Below the pieces are notes generated by a model, which was given only the letters and a program-made list of their open reading frames with translations, searched no databases and was not told the origin of the DNA. Shown in pieces: positions 10,343 to 21,639 of a DNA stretch of 64,000 nucleotides (within the stretch, counting starts at the first letter, position 1; the number at the start of each line of letters is the position of its first letter). Origin of the DNA: Xanthostigma xanthostigma (Eukaryota > Arthropoda > Insecta > Raphidioptera > Raphidiidae); assembly GCA_963575645.1 (NCBI GenBank), contig OY754464.1:44320192-44384191 (forward strand). Direction: 5' to 3'. The position numbers and the translations under genes are program-made.

Positions 10343-11385
10343 TAGATGGAAAAGTCGAAAGCAGAACGTTTGACTTAGGAACTTTGTTTGGACTAGTTAG
10401 GAGATAAACATACTAAAAGTCCTTACCCCTCCGAGGTACGCCCGAAGGGGGGGAGCACAAAGAAGGTACCGTTTTTTGGTTTTTTGCTTTCATCTCGAAA
10501 ACGGTACGTCGTACGAAATTTTGTTGTAATACATATCGAAAGATGATATAATTCTCTACAACTTTAGCTTTCAGACTTTTTATCTATCTCCAATCTTTGC
10601 CTAGCTATGAGCTCCGAAAAATTAAGTATATGAAAAACTAGTTCAGTGATGATTTTTGTTTTAAACAGTTTAGGTACTTAGTAATAGTATACCATTAAAT
10701 TGCAGTTTTATATATTTAAATTTACCTAAACATGCTGAAATCGAAAAGCCTGATTTTCGGGCGAGAATAGAGTAGCGTCGCGCATACAAAAGCTAATAAG
10801 CTAATAAGCAAATAGGTGTTCTAGTCAGTCATTCGAAATAAATATGTTTTTCGGTAATGAATATCGATTAAGGTTGGTGATCTGGCAGGAACTAGGGGGT
10901 GCCTATCGATCGCGGGGCCCTGGGCACGTGCCCAGAGTGCCCAGTGGGAAAGAGGGCCCTGCGTGGAGGTACTCCCAGCTTATGTTATTTTTTTAATAGT
11001 GTGTGGGTGTTTTTAATAGTGTGGATGAGCAATACGAAATGATTTTGAAAATTCGTATTGTTACAATGTGCTAAAGAGAATTTAACACATTTTTGAAAAT
11101 TGACCATTTTTCGGAGCTCATAGCTAGGCAAAGATTGGAGATAGATAAAAAGTGTGAAACCTAAAGTTGTAGAGAATTTTATCAGCTTTCATTATGTATT
11201 ACAACAAAATTTCGTATGACGTACCATTTTCGAGATGAAAGCAAAAAACCAAAAAACGGGACCTTCTTTGTGCTCCCCCCCTTCGGGCGTACCTCGGAGG
11301 GGTAAGGACTTTTAGTATGTTTATCTCCTAACTAGTACAAACAAAGTTCCTAAGTCAAATGTTCTGCTTTCAACTTTTCCATCTA
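10343..11385. mobile_element. Foldback element with 279-bp inverted arms
   Basis: Arms 10343-10621 and 11107-11385 are close inverted copies, starting TAGATGGAAAAGTCGAAAGC. They contain CCGAAGGGGGGGAGCAC and a CATCTCGAAAACGGTAC block. The design (AACATACTAAAAGTCC, a G run, then TTTTTTGGTT) is also found in the element at 62.84-63.87 kb, so the two may be one superfamily. The loop has a GC-rich patch with GGGCACGTGCCC at about 10920. No target duplication could be fixed and no coding sequence was seen. Confidence 0.8.
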
Positions 11386-11936
11386 GAAATTATTCGTTCC
11401 TTAAGCTAATGTCAGTTCGACTCGTTTGATGCGGTTATACGAACGAAATGCAATATGCATCATATAACATGCCTCATGCGGATGCGTGAATTGGAACCAG
11501 GAACGGTTCACCTAGCGACTGAGTGAACGAACATCATCTTAACTGGTAATTTTGAATTCGTTTGCTACAAAAAAATGTTTGTTTACAAAATATTATTTAT
11601 TATTTGTATTGTTGTTTTAATTTTTAATTTAAAGTAAAGGTGAATTTTTTGTATAGAAAAACAATTCCAAAAATATTGATTAAAATTATTTATTATTAGC
11701 GCTTTTAACCAAAAGAAGTCATCATCAGATAATTAATTAACAAATTGTTGTATTTTACACAGAATATTATTAGTTAAAAAATCTTACATTTTAATTTAAG
11801 ATGTCTTAAACAATTCTAGAATTTTTGTTTAAATCTCTTTATTATTAGATCAGCACTTTCAACAAATTATTGCATTATTAGTTATTAGTTAAAACTTCTT
11901 AATTTAAGATGTTTTAACTAACAACTAATAATACAA
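11386..11936. other. Interior of the hAT-like element, AT-rich
   Basis: No gene. A small inverted repeat is built on TTATTAGTTA and TAACTAATAA motifs near 11870-11930. Confidence 0.4.
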
Positions 11937-12202
11937 TCATATTAATATTATAAATGCGAATGTAAGTTTGTTTGTTACGCTTTCACGCAAAAACTACTTA
12001 ACCGATCATCATGAAACTTTGCACATACACTCTTGAAGGTATTAGAAGTAACATAGGATACTTTTTATTAAAAAAAATAAAATTTTTTTACGAAAAATAA
12101 GAAAATTGTTTGTCAAAATATGTGCAATACCTCAACCCCTGATATGCATGTCAAAAGTCGATTTCCATCTCAATCGCGGGCGTAGCCGCGGGTAGCGGCT
12201 AG
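11937..12202 (+). mobile_element. Helitron-like non-autonomous element, 266 bp
   Basis: It starts TCATATTAATATTATAAA after an A and ends GGGTAGCGGCTAG before a T. It includes AAACTACTTAACCGATCATC and GGGCGTAGCCGCGGG. This is the common architecture of short insect Helitrons (5' TC, 3' CTAG, A|T target). Related 3' ends are at 26.93, 27.87, 57.44, 59.39 and 60.08 kb. It cannot code for a Rep/helicase. Confidence 0.65.
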
Positions 12203-12216
12203 TAATATATATTATA

Positions 12217-12792
12217 CAGTATGTAAACACGTAAGGTGCACATAGGGAAATTAACATTGTGAAAAAATGACTGGATCAGAGTGAGCCTTGAAATCTTGTT
12301 TTTCAATTTGACAGATAATATTCTTTTGCAAAATGAATGTGTATACTACCGAAGAAAATATTCAAATGATTACAACATAATCGGACTTTTTTTATTAATG
12401 GGACATTAAATTCCCAAAAATACTTAGATAAATATGGTGCGAGAGCAAATATCTCCGCCTATTCGTGTTGAACCTAAAGACATTGGGTCGCTGATTTAGC
12501 AACGCGCATAACGTCATGCCAGTCAGACAATTTTTGAATGAAATGTTTCCAAACAGATGGAGTTGTTTTTTTGTTTTATTTTTGTACAAAAAAATTAAAA
12601 TAATGTTATAAGAGCTTTTTATTATTAAAAAAGCCAAGTAAAATAAAAATAAATCAAAATAAAATAGAAATCCTCAAGATTACCACGATAATTCAATAGA
12701 AATAACAATTAATGCGGTCATGGCTAACTTTAATCCAAGTATTTTTTCCCAATGCTAATTTCCCTATGTGCACCTTACGCGTTTACATACTG
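12217..12792. mobile_element. MITE with CAG...CTG ends and TATA target duplication
   Basis: The left end is CAGTATGTAAACACGTAAGG; the right end is its near complement with GCGT for ACGT. The inverted repeats reach about 40 bp, through GTGCACATAGGGAAATTA. TATA is present on both sides (12213-12216 and 12793-12796). The interior has a short minus-strand open frame (12395-12637) with no recognised motif. Confidence 0.8.
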
Positions 12793-13029
12793 TATAGTAG
12801 TTTTGAAATTAGTTGATTTTATTGCGGTGTTATTGTGATATTCGGAATTATTCTTACGTATATAATATTCACTATTCAGTGCAGTAAATAAAGTACGAAC
12901 GAAGTCATATCGTATCACGTATGCAACGCGCCTCGATACAGTGGCTACATGCTTGATGGTGTTAGTACATTCATTCATTCATACGACATACAATTGTCGT
13001 ATGAAAAGTAACGAGTAACGTAACGATAT

Positions 13030-13679
13030 TGTAACAAAACTGTTGTAGTCCGTGGCGGAAATTATTTATTTGCAATAACAAATGCTTAACAAACAGTAAA
13101 ACACACAAACGAAAGCGTACTTCTTTAACTTAACAGAAATAATAACGTTAACAGAAACAAAACTAATAGTTCTAAATTATAAAATAAAGACTAAGTAACA
13201 GAGAATAAAGAGTCACTAAATTATGTATACAAAATATTTACAACACAGGAACACCACACAAAGTTTATCAGCACACTTGTCTATTAACTATAAATCATTT
13301 ATGTAAAACCACTCACTAAAGCTATAATTTATTTCCACGGTATAATTTATGTCGTAATAATTATGTCGTAATGCCAGAGCACTGTATCACGAACAGCTCG
13401 AATATTGACTGACTCCCTTGCCCACTCTGTTCGCCTTTTTATAGTTTTTGTACCCCGCTTCTATCGAATGTTCTGGACGAATCGAGATTTCTTCTATTGT
13501 TCTCTCCAAGCGATTTTAAGAAATCGGGTCTAACTTCGCTACCTGCTTTACGCACCGAGATCTTTTCCTTTACATATATGTGTGTCTCCAAGGTCGGGTG
13601 TTCTTAACCTGTTTCCATTGTTGTTGGTTCTAGTAGTTTCTACCGAATTCCATAGGCGTCCCATCAAGGGCACGCAACA
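13030..13679. mobile_element. Possible solo LTR (fossil)
   Basis: A 650-bp block starts TGTAACAAAACTGTTGTAG and ends GGGCACGCAACA, the TG...CA form of an LTR, inside the hAT-like element. The flanks ATAT and ATAC agree in three of four bases. There is a TATA-like TTTTTATAG at about 13437. No internal retrotransposon part is next to it. The family is unknown. Confidence 0.35.
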
Positions 13680-13939
13680 ATACGAAGGTAACGGGTACTG
13701 GTTCTTTAAGTAATGAATACATACGGGTACAAAATTTCTCGTTACTTTTACAGCTCTACTATTTAGTGCTGTACTTCAAACTATAATAGCTAAAAAAACT
13801 AGATTGGCATTTACCGTCAAATTTTAAACAGAGACACTATTTACAAAAAAAGTCGATCCGTATAAAAAACATAACATTATTGTCTATATTGCCAATGCAG
13901 GTATTTTACATGTATAATAGATAGGTATGTAAGTGTGGT

Positions 13940-14105
13940 GTGTTTTGTGTATTCGTAGCTGTGAAATGTGGGGTAAAAGGCTCTAGCATCGTGACTGCTG
14001 GCTGTGGCGCCCCACCGGCTCCCAGTAGGGGGCACTTACCCGCCACTTGATGGACAATGATTTGACTGACCGCGAATACATCATAAGCAGCACAGGGCAA
14101 AGATT
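13940..14105 (-). other. GC-rich segment, weak candidate for a host exon
   Basis: The segment is richer in G+C than its surroundings. On the minus strand it reads AAYDVFAVSQIIVHQVAG and is followed by a canonical donor, GGCGG|GTAAGTG (about 14041). The acceptor side is not clear and the amino-acid sequence is not recognised. It may equally be a piece of an old repeat. Confidence 0.2.
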
Positions 14106-14109
14106 TATG

Positions 14110-15639
14110 TTATATTCTGATAGAGCGCTAATCAACTATTTGTTTTATATAAAATAGCGTTATTATTTTACTTTACATCTATACTATTACATAAAATACT
14201 TCGTATGTATGTATTGGTGTGTTTAAACGGATTTAACTTAAAACCTATTTGACAAAATTTGGTTTTTTAAATGATTCTTGTTATTTCAGAAATTATATAG
14301 ACTACTTATGTTTTATTTCACTATTGAAATTAATTTTTGACTTAATAAATTAATTACATTTATATGAGCTTCCTATTACTTGAACCGTCACTAAGATCTA
14401 TTGCCCCACCACTTATTCCGAAGGTCCGCAGTGGGATCGAGGTTACTGGTCGGAGAGTATATGGTAACAAGTGGGAGAAGCAAAGCTACGTATATAATGC
14501 AGACGCGGGTGTTATACGCGCGACAATCTTTTTTATACTAAGTAGGTACCTTTAATAATTATGAAAGCGTACGTATATGTCTTGCTAAAACAAAAAGAGT
14601 ACGATCCTAACTTGCACTCTAGAGATGTAAACTTCAATTCATTTTGGCCAGGCTTAAATTTTGACAAATTTTTAATTGCGCCTTTTCTAAGTTACTTTTA
14701 AAAAATCAGATTAAAATTCTAACAGAACATCCCGGTAGATTGTCTTGATCAATCCTTAACTCACTCTACATACGAACATTTTGTTAATAAAGTTGATCTT
14801 ACTTAGTAAAAACGGCAAAGCTAATGTTTTTTGACAAATGTTTATACCAATATAAGTCATATAACTCTCAGGCATTTCGAAACTCAGGTCCATAGGAGTG
14901 TCAGTACGACCCTACGAGTACTAGTAGGGGTGTAAACTTCAACACATTTGGGAAAACTGAGATTTTTACAGATTTTCAATTACACATTTTATGAACTGCA
15001 TTTTTAAAAAGCAGTGCAAAATTCCAGTCGAAACATCCCTTAACCGACCCCACTCTCAAGCGACAAATCCGACAAAAACAAGATTTTAAAGCGGTTTTCA
15101 CCATTTCAAAGTTTATTTGTTGTATAATTTTTAGATTTATAGCAAACCTTCAGGCCGACCTCGCCCGTGTTCAGTTTGAATTGAATTCGCTATTGTGAAC
15201 AGATTTGAATAAAAATAAAATATAAGTTTATGAGAAAGCATATTCAACGCAATTTGCACTTGGTCAAAACTGAATCAAACATTTATTATAGACGTAAAAA
15301 TTGAAATCTGTACAGTAGTTCTCGTTTTAATTGGATTTGTCGCTTGAGAACGAAGTTGTGTCTTTTCCCCTTGCTTTCCTCATACTTTCTTCTTTTCTCA
15401 TTTTTTTTCTCGTCTTTCTCCTCTTCTTTTCTCGTATGGTTTCGGAATTATTAAAGAATTATCATGAGAAGTCGACACTAACCAGCAAAGTGTAAGGCAG
15501 ATTTGTAATATAAAGCTCATTGAATCGGGAAACATGAAATGGTATGTAATAACCATACAAGATCTTGCTTGCCTGAATCTTACAGCACTCTGATTACTGC
15601 ATAGGAGAGCAGAGGACGAATCGACACTGATGACTGAAT
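14110..15639. other. Non-coding sequence with a diverged duplication
   Basis: A block at about 14590-14780 recurs at about 14890-15060 (GATGTAAACTTCAATTCATT and GGTGTAAACTTCAACACATT). An inverted pair, CTCAAGCGACAAATCC (15055) and GGATTTGTCGCTTGAG (about 15338), frames the following 300 bp. A CT-rich tract lies at about 15360-15435. No gene was recognised. Confidence 0.5.
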
Positions 15640-16250
15640 TTAGGTAAAGGAAAACTCATCGATGAATATAAGAGAAACAAGGTACTCCAGATGCAGGAGA
15701 GTCCAGTAATGCTATAAAACTATCAGAAAAGCAACAGTCAGCCACCAGTAAAATCACTTATTTCTTCTACAAGAAAATAGAATTTTAAAACAAGACTGTA
15801 GAAAGTACCAGAAATGGAAAGCAAATAGAGAAAACACCATTGAAAATAATGATGAACAAACCGGTCATGAAACAAAGCTATTAAAGTGATGCTTCAAGAT
15901 GTTTTCTATGTTTCAGATCTAACAGAAAGTTTGCTATCAGTAAAGAAATTGACGGGTAAACGAATGGATGTAAAATTCCATGAAAATTAATGCAAAACCT
16001 TCAAAGACACTACTACAGTGGCAACAGCATATAACGATCATGCGGCATGTGTAAATTAAATCTAAAGCATGAAGCATTAGCTACTAATGTATAATACAGC
16101 ATACAAACCAGTGTCAACTGTCATGACACAAAAGGTTCGGCCATAGACACAATCAGGATATAAATTTATTACAAGATAAAAGCTTGATGTCGGGGATCAC
16201 AATACGTGACTGTGGAATGATAGAAATATGTTGCAAGATTGGATGCAAAT
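15640..16250 (+). mobile_element. Ty1/copia-like fossil, Gag end to pre-integrase region
   Basis: A decayed retrotransposon stretch. Recognisable parts in order are a zinc-knuckle-like area (about 15750-15830), a LTESLLSVKKLTG block (about 15915-15960) and a GAG-pre-integrase block with RFGHRHNQDINLLQD (about 16135-16190). These are typical of copia polyproteins. It is broken in several places and old. A further copia piece follows at 16.70 kb. Confidence 0.7.
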
Positions 16251-16284
16251 TATTATTGATACGACAAAAGTTGAGATAAAAAGT

Positions 16285-16690
16285 ACCTATATTTAAAGAA
16301 ATTGTGGATCAGTTGAATATGTACACTGTACATAGGCAATAATGCAAGGTCTCTTATTCACAGAGATCTGAAGCCCAGCAAAAATTTTTTCAGTCTGGAC
16401 GATCAGATTAAGGACTCGTAACACATATGACTGATGATATTCCAGATGTCGATCAAGCAGGTACTTCATTATTCATTCAAAAGGACGTTGGTACTCATCT
16501 ATATATGTATGAGTCCAGAACAGAGAAACGGACTGTCAAACAACTACAAGGCGGACATATATTCACTGGGTATAATATATTTCGAATTGCTAGGACCATT
16601 CGGAACTAATTTGGAACGATTCAAGACAATTAAAGAAATAAAAAATAATAAATTTCCCTAAAACTTTGAAACCCGGTATAAAAAAGAGTT
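16285..16690 (+). pseudogene. EIF2AK3-like: PERK/EIF2AK3-like kinase pseudogene, C-lobe fragment
   Basis: The conceptual translation has the kinase catalytic loop LIHRDLKPS (about 16350), then FFSLDDQIK, then after frame changes VGTHLYMSPEQRNGLS (about 16485-16540) and ADIYSLGIIYFELL (about 16555-16600), ending FKTIKEIKNNKFP and FETRYKKE. This order matches the C-terminal lobe of the eIF2-alpha kinase PERK, an ER membrane stress sensor. VEYVHCT before the HRD motif also fits. The DFG region and the insert before the activation segment are disrupted, with at least two frameshifts and a stop after DQIKDS, so it is not functional. The N-lobe, membrane segment and lumenal domain are absent. No introns are seen in the fragment, so a processed or captured copy is likely. 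It lies between two copia pieces. Confidence 0.75.
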
Positions 16691-16699
16691 TAGACCTTT

Positions 16700-16825
16700 A
16701 CAAAAGACCCACATACATACCAAATGATAGAAAATTAGTTAGATACAAATGGTTCGTTAAGAAAAAGGCAAATAAAAATACCGGAATAATTAAATATAAG
16801 GCAAGACTGGTTGCGAAATAAATTA
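16700..16825 (+). mobile_element. Ty1/copia-like fossil, start of reverse transcriptase
   Basis: The frame reads RKLVRYKWFVKKKANK and then KYKARLVAK, the conserved N-terminal start of copia reverse transcriptase. It is short and broken. It follows directly after the kinase pseudogene and may belong to the same old element as 15640-16250. Confidence 0.7.
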
Positions 16826-17057
16826 AAATTTAAAATGTAAACTATTCTTTTCTTACTAACAAAATAACTGTTCGACAAGCGCTTAATTAGACTGTTTCTG
16901 CATATACATAAAATCTGATTAGGTATATGATTATAATCTAAAGTTGTCTAATTCGGTTTTCTAACATGGCGTTCTGTAGCACCGAATCATTAATAAAATG
17001 GTGCAATAATAGAACTCTATATGTTAATAGAATGGGTTGTTGTACTTTTATTTACAG

Positions 17058-17153
17058 GCAGGCAGAGAGCGTTCAGTGTTTGAGACACTGCGGAACAGAA
17101 ATACTCGACCGCTCGGTGTAAGGTCAGTCCGCGGTTCGCTGACTGACAGATGA
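17058..17153 (+). other. Candidate 3'-terminal host exon
   Basis: A good acceptor, TTTTATTTACAG, ends at 17057. After it 31 codons are open (AGRERSVFETLRNRNTRPLG and on) to TGA at 17151-17153. The stretch is much more GC-rich than the DNA on either side. The product is not recognised and no partner exon was found in the window, so this is only a candidate. Confidence 0.22.
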
Positions 17154-18148
17154 CTAAGTTTGATGCTATACTGAATCGCACTTGTGCACCAACACACATT
17201 ATTATGAACGTATAGAGGAAATATTCACGGCACGACATGTAACATATTTTACTAGTTCATTTTTACACCATCATTGATTTGTACGAAAAATAGTTTGATG
17301 ATTGATGAGATATTCGACGACTTCATCTTTTACCAGGCCCGAATTACTAAGGAAATGTAGTAGACTTCAGTAGAGCGCCCTTATTCGTTTAATCGTGCAT
17401 AACGGAAAATAATATTTTTCTATGCAACTATAACTGACTATACCAAAAACTTTTACATACTATAATATTTTTTTAGTTTTTCGAGACTTTTCGTGCTAAC
17501 AAATATGTGTTAGCACAATAACTCTCGAAAGAAAAAAGTTTTTTGCGTAGACACGCTGCATATATCATACAGTGTTCACGCAAAAACTTTCAACTCATTT
17601 TTCTTTACTCAGGAGTTAGAAACGTTAGAATCGATAAGGATGTCGAATCATTCCGTCGCCCCCAGTTATCCACCAGCATACTCAGCTTTCTTATTTTTGG
17701 TAGCACCTTATAATTTTTTTAACATATTCAGAAGAAGAACCTCATTGTAAGCATTTTTCACATAAGAAAAAGTACCAAATTAGGTGAATGGGTATGCGAT
17801 CTATTATTATGCACTCTGATCTCTTTAAGAATCAAATTATAGTAATTTAAAAATAGCGGTTAAATACCAATTTAGAGGGCATGACTAAATAATATGACAA
17901 CACAGGTGGAAATTCGACAAAGTTGATACTCGGTATTAATGCTTGAATCAAACTATGAGAACATTATAAAGTGGAGAAATTGTTCGGTCCGATCACATAC
18001 ACGAATCCTGGAGTAAGAAAGAACGTAGCTTACACTAAAACAAAACTGATCACATTAAATTATATTTTACAATGGGTAACTACTGATCAACAAATTTCGA
18101 TTAATACTAGTCTTCAGTTAAAGTAGTGTTGATCCAATAGAATATTAA
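17154..18148. other. Unassigned AT-rich sequence
   Basis: No reading frame or repeat end was recognised. CGTTCACGCAAAAAC and cytosine-poor stretches occur but show no structure. Confidence 0.4.
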
Positions 18149-18307
18149 GATGAAGGAAGGTTTTGGTTGAGGATCATAAAATAAGCTTTACCAGTGTTTC
18201 GCTAGTGGCCAACGTTTCGAAAAATTTATTTTCATCTTGAGCTTGAGGCCCTGAAGAAACACTGGTAAAGCTTATTTTATGATCCTCAACCAAAACCTTC
18301 CTTCATA
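18149..18307. repeat. Hairpin with about 54-bp arms and a worn hammerhead-like core
   Basis: Arms 18149-18203 and 18254-18307 match nearly perfectly (GAAGGAAGGTTTTGGTTGAG and its complement). The loop on the minus strand has GAAACGTTGGCC after an AT-rich stem, like the 3' half of the motif at 55.88 kb, but the CTGAnGA box is worn. It is probably a Penelope-like end. Confidence 0.6.
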
Positions 18308-19048
18308 TTAATATTAGTTTAATTGGCAAAAACAAATAAATAAGTAAAATTATACGAAACAACTAACATATAAGAGTAGGTATACATCCCAGTCTAATAT
18401 AAAATCATTTGTAAAAAGAATGAATTGAGTATTTCCTATGTAGTACTCCGTACGAATAGGTACGTGTGTTTATATATGTTACGGATAATGAGGACAATCA
18501 TGTTATAACGATCACTGTCGCTAATGTTCTGCTAAATCATCAATATTGGCTGGTTATGTGAATTAGGTGCTACCTATCGACAATTTATAATTCAAATGTG
18601 ATTTCTACGATAATGAGCCATGTCACTGTTCGTTATATATCGAGAGGCAATGATTGAATAAATTAAAAGCTAGGTTATTATCTTTGTTTATTTTGTAAGT
18701 GTTCTCGTCGAGGCGTTCATATAAAGAACAGCTTGGGACATTATAAATAATAATAAAGATAATTATAGATCGCAGTGAACAGCACAATAATATTGATGTA
18801 GTACTGAAAGTAAACTAAATTGTACAAAATGTTTTTATACGTTTATGAAGTGGTGAGATTAGAAAAGCAAAGACTTTACTTTTAACATAACGACCAATTG
18901 CAAATAATAAAATTGATATGTGCAATTGCGTGAGCAATGTTTTAATGTTGCTGATTTAATTAATTAACGCAGTGAATATATTTAACAGTTTTAATTATAT
19001 CAATACTCTCCAAAAAATAAGGGTTAATCAAAAAATAATATTTTGATT
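18308..19048. other. Unassigned AT-rich sequence
   Basis: No gene or clear repeat was recognised. A TAGGTACGTGTG-like motif is common in some insect intergenic DNA. Confidence 0.4.
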
Positions 19049-19056
19049 GTTTTACG

Positions 19057-20202
19057 TAGTGATGAGCACAATCGGTCTTGGTCTTGCAGTCTTGGTCTGG
19101 GCCTTGCATTTTTGCAAGACCAAGAACAAAACCATATACTTACACTAGCAAGACCAAGACCGAGTATGAAAGAGCAAAACCAAGGCCAAGACCGAGTATG
19201 CAAGATCAAGACCAAATGCGCAAGACTAATCTAAAAATTATAACTTCCGTTGGAATTATGAGTTAGAATATTTGTCATAAATTCAATAAGCATGTTCTTT
19301 TCTCGGAACAAAACATTTTGTGTGTTTGAAATGTACAGTTTTGACTTAGCTACATTTTAACACTAAATATGAAAAAGGTAATTTCACAGCTGTCTGAGAA
19401 AAAGTATCTACAAAAATATTTTCGAAGTAAGTATTCTTTTATGGACAACAGCTGGTTAATATGTATGGCAAACTATTTTCTTTTCATATTTTTACTTTCT
19501 TCAACTACGTTGTACCTTTTTTTGACACTAAAAGGTCGATTTATGCGTTCAAATATTTGAAGGGTAGGTTTTCCAGTTTTCATAACTGTATTAATCGTAC
19601 TTAATTTATAATTTATACCTATAAAAACAACCCTGATGATGATAGTACAGTAGAACCTCTCCAAATCAAACGTCAAGTAGACGCCAAAAAAATCGAGTTA
19701 TAGAGTTTTCGACTTATGAAGGATTTCGACTTAGGTGGATTTTGTAACGAAATATTCGATTTGTAGAGGTTAAGATTCATTCTAACTAATGTTGAGTTGA
19801 CAAAGGTCCAATTTATTCTTTCGACTTATGGAGGGAAAATATGTACCAAAATGGCTTGTACTGAAGGTTTTGGGGTTTGAAGGGAAAGAAATAAAACATT
19901 TTTTCTAGTTTGGAGGTATTCGACTTATCAAGGTTCGACTTAAAGAGGTTCCACTGTATTTAGAAAAAATATTTAAAAAACGTAAATAGGAAGTTAAATC
20001 AGCAAGACCAATACTGTGTACGCAAGACCAAGACCAAGACTGAATAAGCAAGACCAAGACTAAATAAGCAAGACCAGGACCAAGCCTGAATAAGCAAAAC
20101 CAAGACGAAGTATTTGAGCAATAACAAGAACAAGACCGAATAAGCAAGACAAAGACTAAGACTGTCGCAGTCTTGGTCTTGGTCTTGCTTTGCGCATCAC
20201 TA
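19057..20202. mobile_element. hAT-like MITE built of CAAGAC minisatellite
   Basis: The ends are TAGTGATGAGCACAATCGG and ...TTGCGCATCACTA style inverted repeats (TAGTGATGnGCA). The flanks GTTTTACG (19049-19056) and GTTTTACT (20203-20210) agree in seven of eight bases, as for hAT. Both arms (19070-19230 and about 20000-20195) consist of GCAAGACCAAGACC-like repeats. Open frames rich in RPRP or LVL repeats here are translations of the repeat and not proteins. A pogo-type MITE sits inside at 19648-19956. Confidence 0.8.
19648..19956. mobile_element. pogo/Tigger-type MITE, 309 bp, TA target
   Basis: The left end CAGTAGAACCTCTCCAAATC and right end, read back, CAGTGGAACCTCTTTAAGTC are inverted repeats of about 24 bp. 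The interior repeats TTCGACTTA-type blocks. TA flanks both ends (19646-19647 and 19957-19958). The CAGTnGAACCTCT start is known from pogo/Tigger-type elements. Non-coding. Confidence 0.85.
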
Positions 20203-20210
20203 GTTTTACT

Positions 20211-21242
20211 AAACTATTTTTCAATGTCTTCTCAAAAATAAAACTGATCAGGCAGACATATTGAGAAAATCCGTCCTCTGGCTTCAGCTTCAAATCCTAG
20301 TTACGTTGATGTATTCGGGCAATGTTCAATTTACATAATTGTTCGTAACATATTACCTACTAGGTATGTTATGTATAAATAATATGAATCAAGAGCTTAT
20401 AAGAGTAAAGTTAAGATTGTTAATCGCACCTCAACTGTCAAGTTGTATTATTAGATTGTTTTATTTAAATGGTTTAGGATGCGGCACGAACATTTTCTTT
20501 ATCTGAACATTCTGTCACTCACAGTCGGCACTCTATCTGTGAAATATTTAACGATTCATTTGAATGTGTTTAGATCGACTGTGATTTACTTTAATGTAAT
20601 ATTGACAACGAAATTACCTGACAAATATTATTGATTTGTTTTTTAATGATTAATTTTAGTATGATGTGAAGTGCATCATTGTTTCACTACAAAAAATTCT
20701 ATAATTTTTCAAACGTCAAACTGAACGTAAGTATATAATATGTACCTACCTACAGTATCTACATACATAATGTTACATCAACGTATACATATCAAATATC
20801 GATTCTACGCTGTTTAAATTTTTGAAATATTTAAGTTCAGATGATTCAAATATGCTTATTTTGTACTGACTTATAAACGACGATGTCCAATAGAATTTGG
20901 TTTTTTTAATAGTTTTACATAATATTTTGAGCTTTTTAACGAAACACTTATGGAATCACTTCGGTGTCCGTCCGTCTGTCACAGGCGACTTTCTCTGAAA
21001 CTATATTACTTAAAAATTTGAAGTTTGGCACAGAGATAAAGTGTGGTGGCCCAATCATAGACGTGAGTTACAAAAAGTTGAGTTTTGATTCTGGGGATTA
21101 ATTTCAGGGGATGGCTTATGAGAAATGAAAAAAAAACTTTTTTCAAGGGCATCGTGTAGGACTGTAGGGTGTCCAATGAAAGCTTATGGAATCACGACTT
21201 CAACAAAATATTTATTGTGTTTTTATTTTTTCTTTCTTTAAT
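20211..21242. repeat. Mostly unassigned; interspersed repeat at 20935-21150
   Basis: The part ACTTATGGAATCACTTCGGT with GTCCGTCCGTCTGTC and AAGTGTGGTGGCCCAATC recurs at 43.01-43.17 kb and, more diverged, at 27.46-27.55 kb. The rest has no recognised content. Confidence 0.55.
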
Positions 21243-21247
21243 AATTA

Positions 21248-21279
<32 letters not shown>

Positions 21280-21285
21280 TATTAA
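21243..21285. repeat. (TTA)n microsatellite
   Basis: About 12 TTA/ATT triplets in a row with one interruption. Confidence 0.9.
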
Positions 21286-21504
21286 ACGTATAAAAATCGC
21301 TTGTACTCTGCCTTTTAGCCAAAACAATTGCTCAGAAAAATCCGAGAAAAAACATTAGTATCGAGAATTAGGTATAGATTAAACAAAAATTAATTGTTAT
21401 AGAAGCAATTAATTGTTATAAACAATTTAATTAACACTAATCTCAAATTTATGATTAAATTCAAGTCGATATGCTAATATCAAGTACAACACCGATGCGT
21501 AACT

Positions 21505-21572
21505 AAGTAGTATAGTGTATAGCTCTAGACTCGCAGTCTAGGGGTGTTAGGTTCGAGTCCCAACTGTCCCAT
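21505..21572 (+). repeat. tRNA-like sequence (SINE head)
   Basis: TAGTATAGTGTATAG resembles an A box and GGTTCGAGTCCC a B box, 45 bp apart. TCTAGACTCGCAGTCTAG could form an anticodon-like stem. The acceptor stem does not close, so it is a tRNA-derived repeat. Confidence 0.5.
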
Positions 21573-21639
21573 GTTGGCGAAGTTGGTGATATAAATTTAT
21601 CCTTTATTGAATTTAGTATTTTGTTTAAGTTTGAAAGCT

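Larger units (their letters stand above)
10204..13758. mobile_element. hAT-like element, 3.55 kb, filled by later insertions
   Basis: The left end TAGAGCTGTATGTATTCGTTAC and right end ...CGTTACTTTTACAGCTCTA are inverted repeats with imperfect interior. The flanks are CTATTTAT (10196-10203) and CTATTTAG (13759-13766), seven of eight bases equal, the 8-bp duplication expected of hAT elements. GTAACGGGTAC-like sequence recurs near both ends. No transposase was recognised. Later insertions inside: the 10343-11385 foldback, a Helitron-like piece, a TATA MITE and a possible solo LTR. Confidence 0.7.

Noticed and set aside
19024-20147. Frames rich in RPRP, LGLGL or LVLVLL repeats
   Set aside because: These are translations of the CAAGAC minisatellite in several frames.
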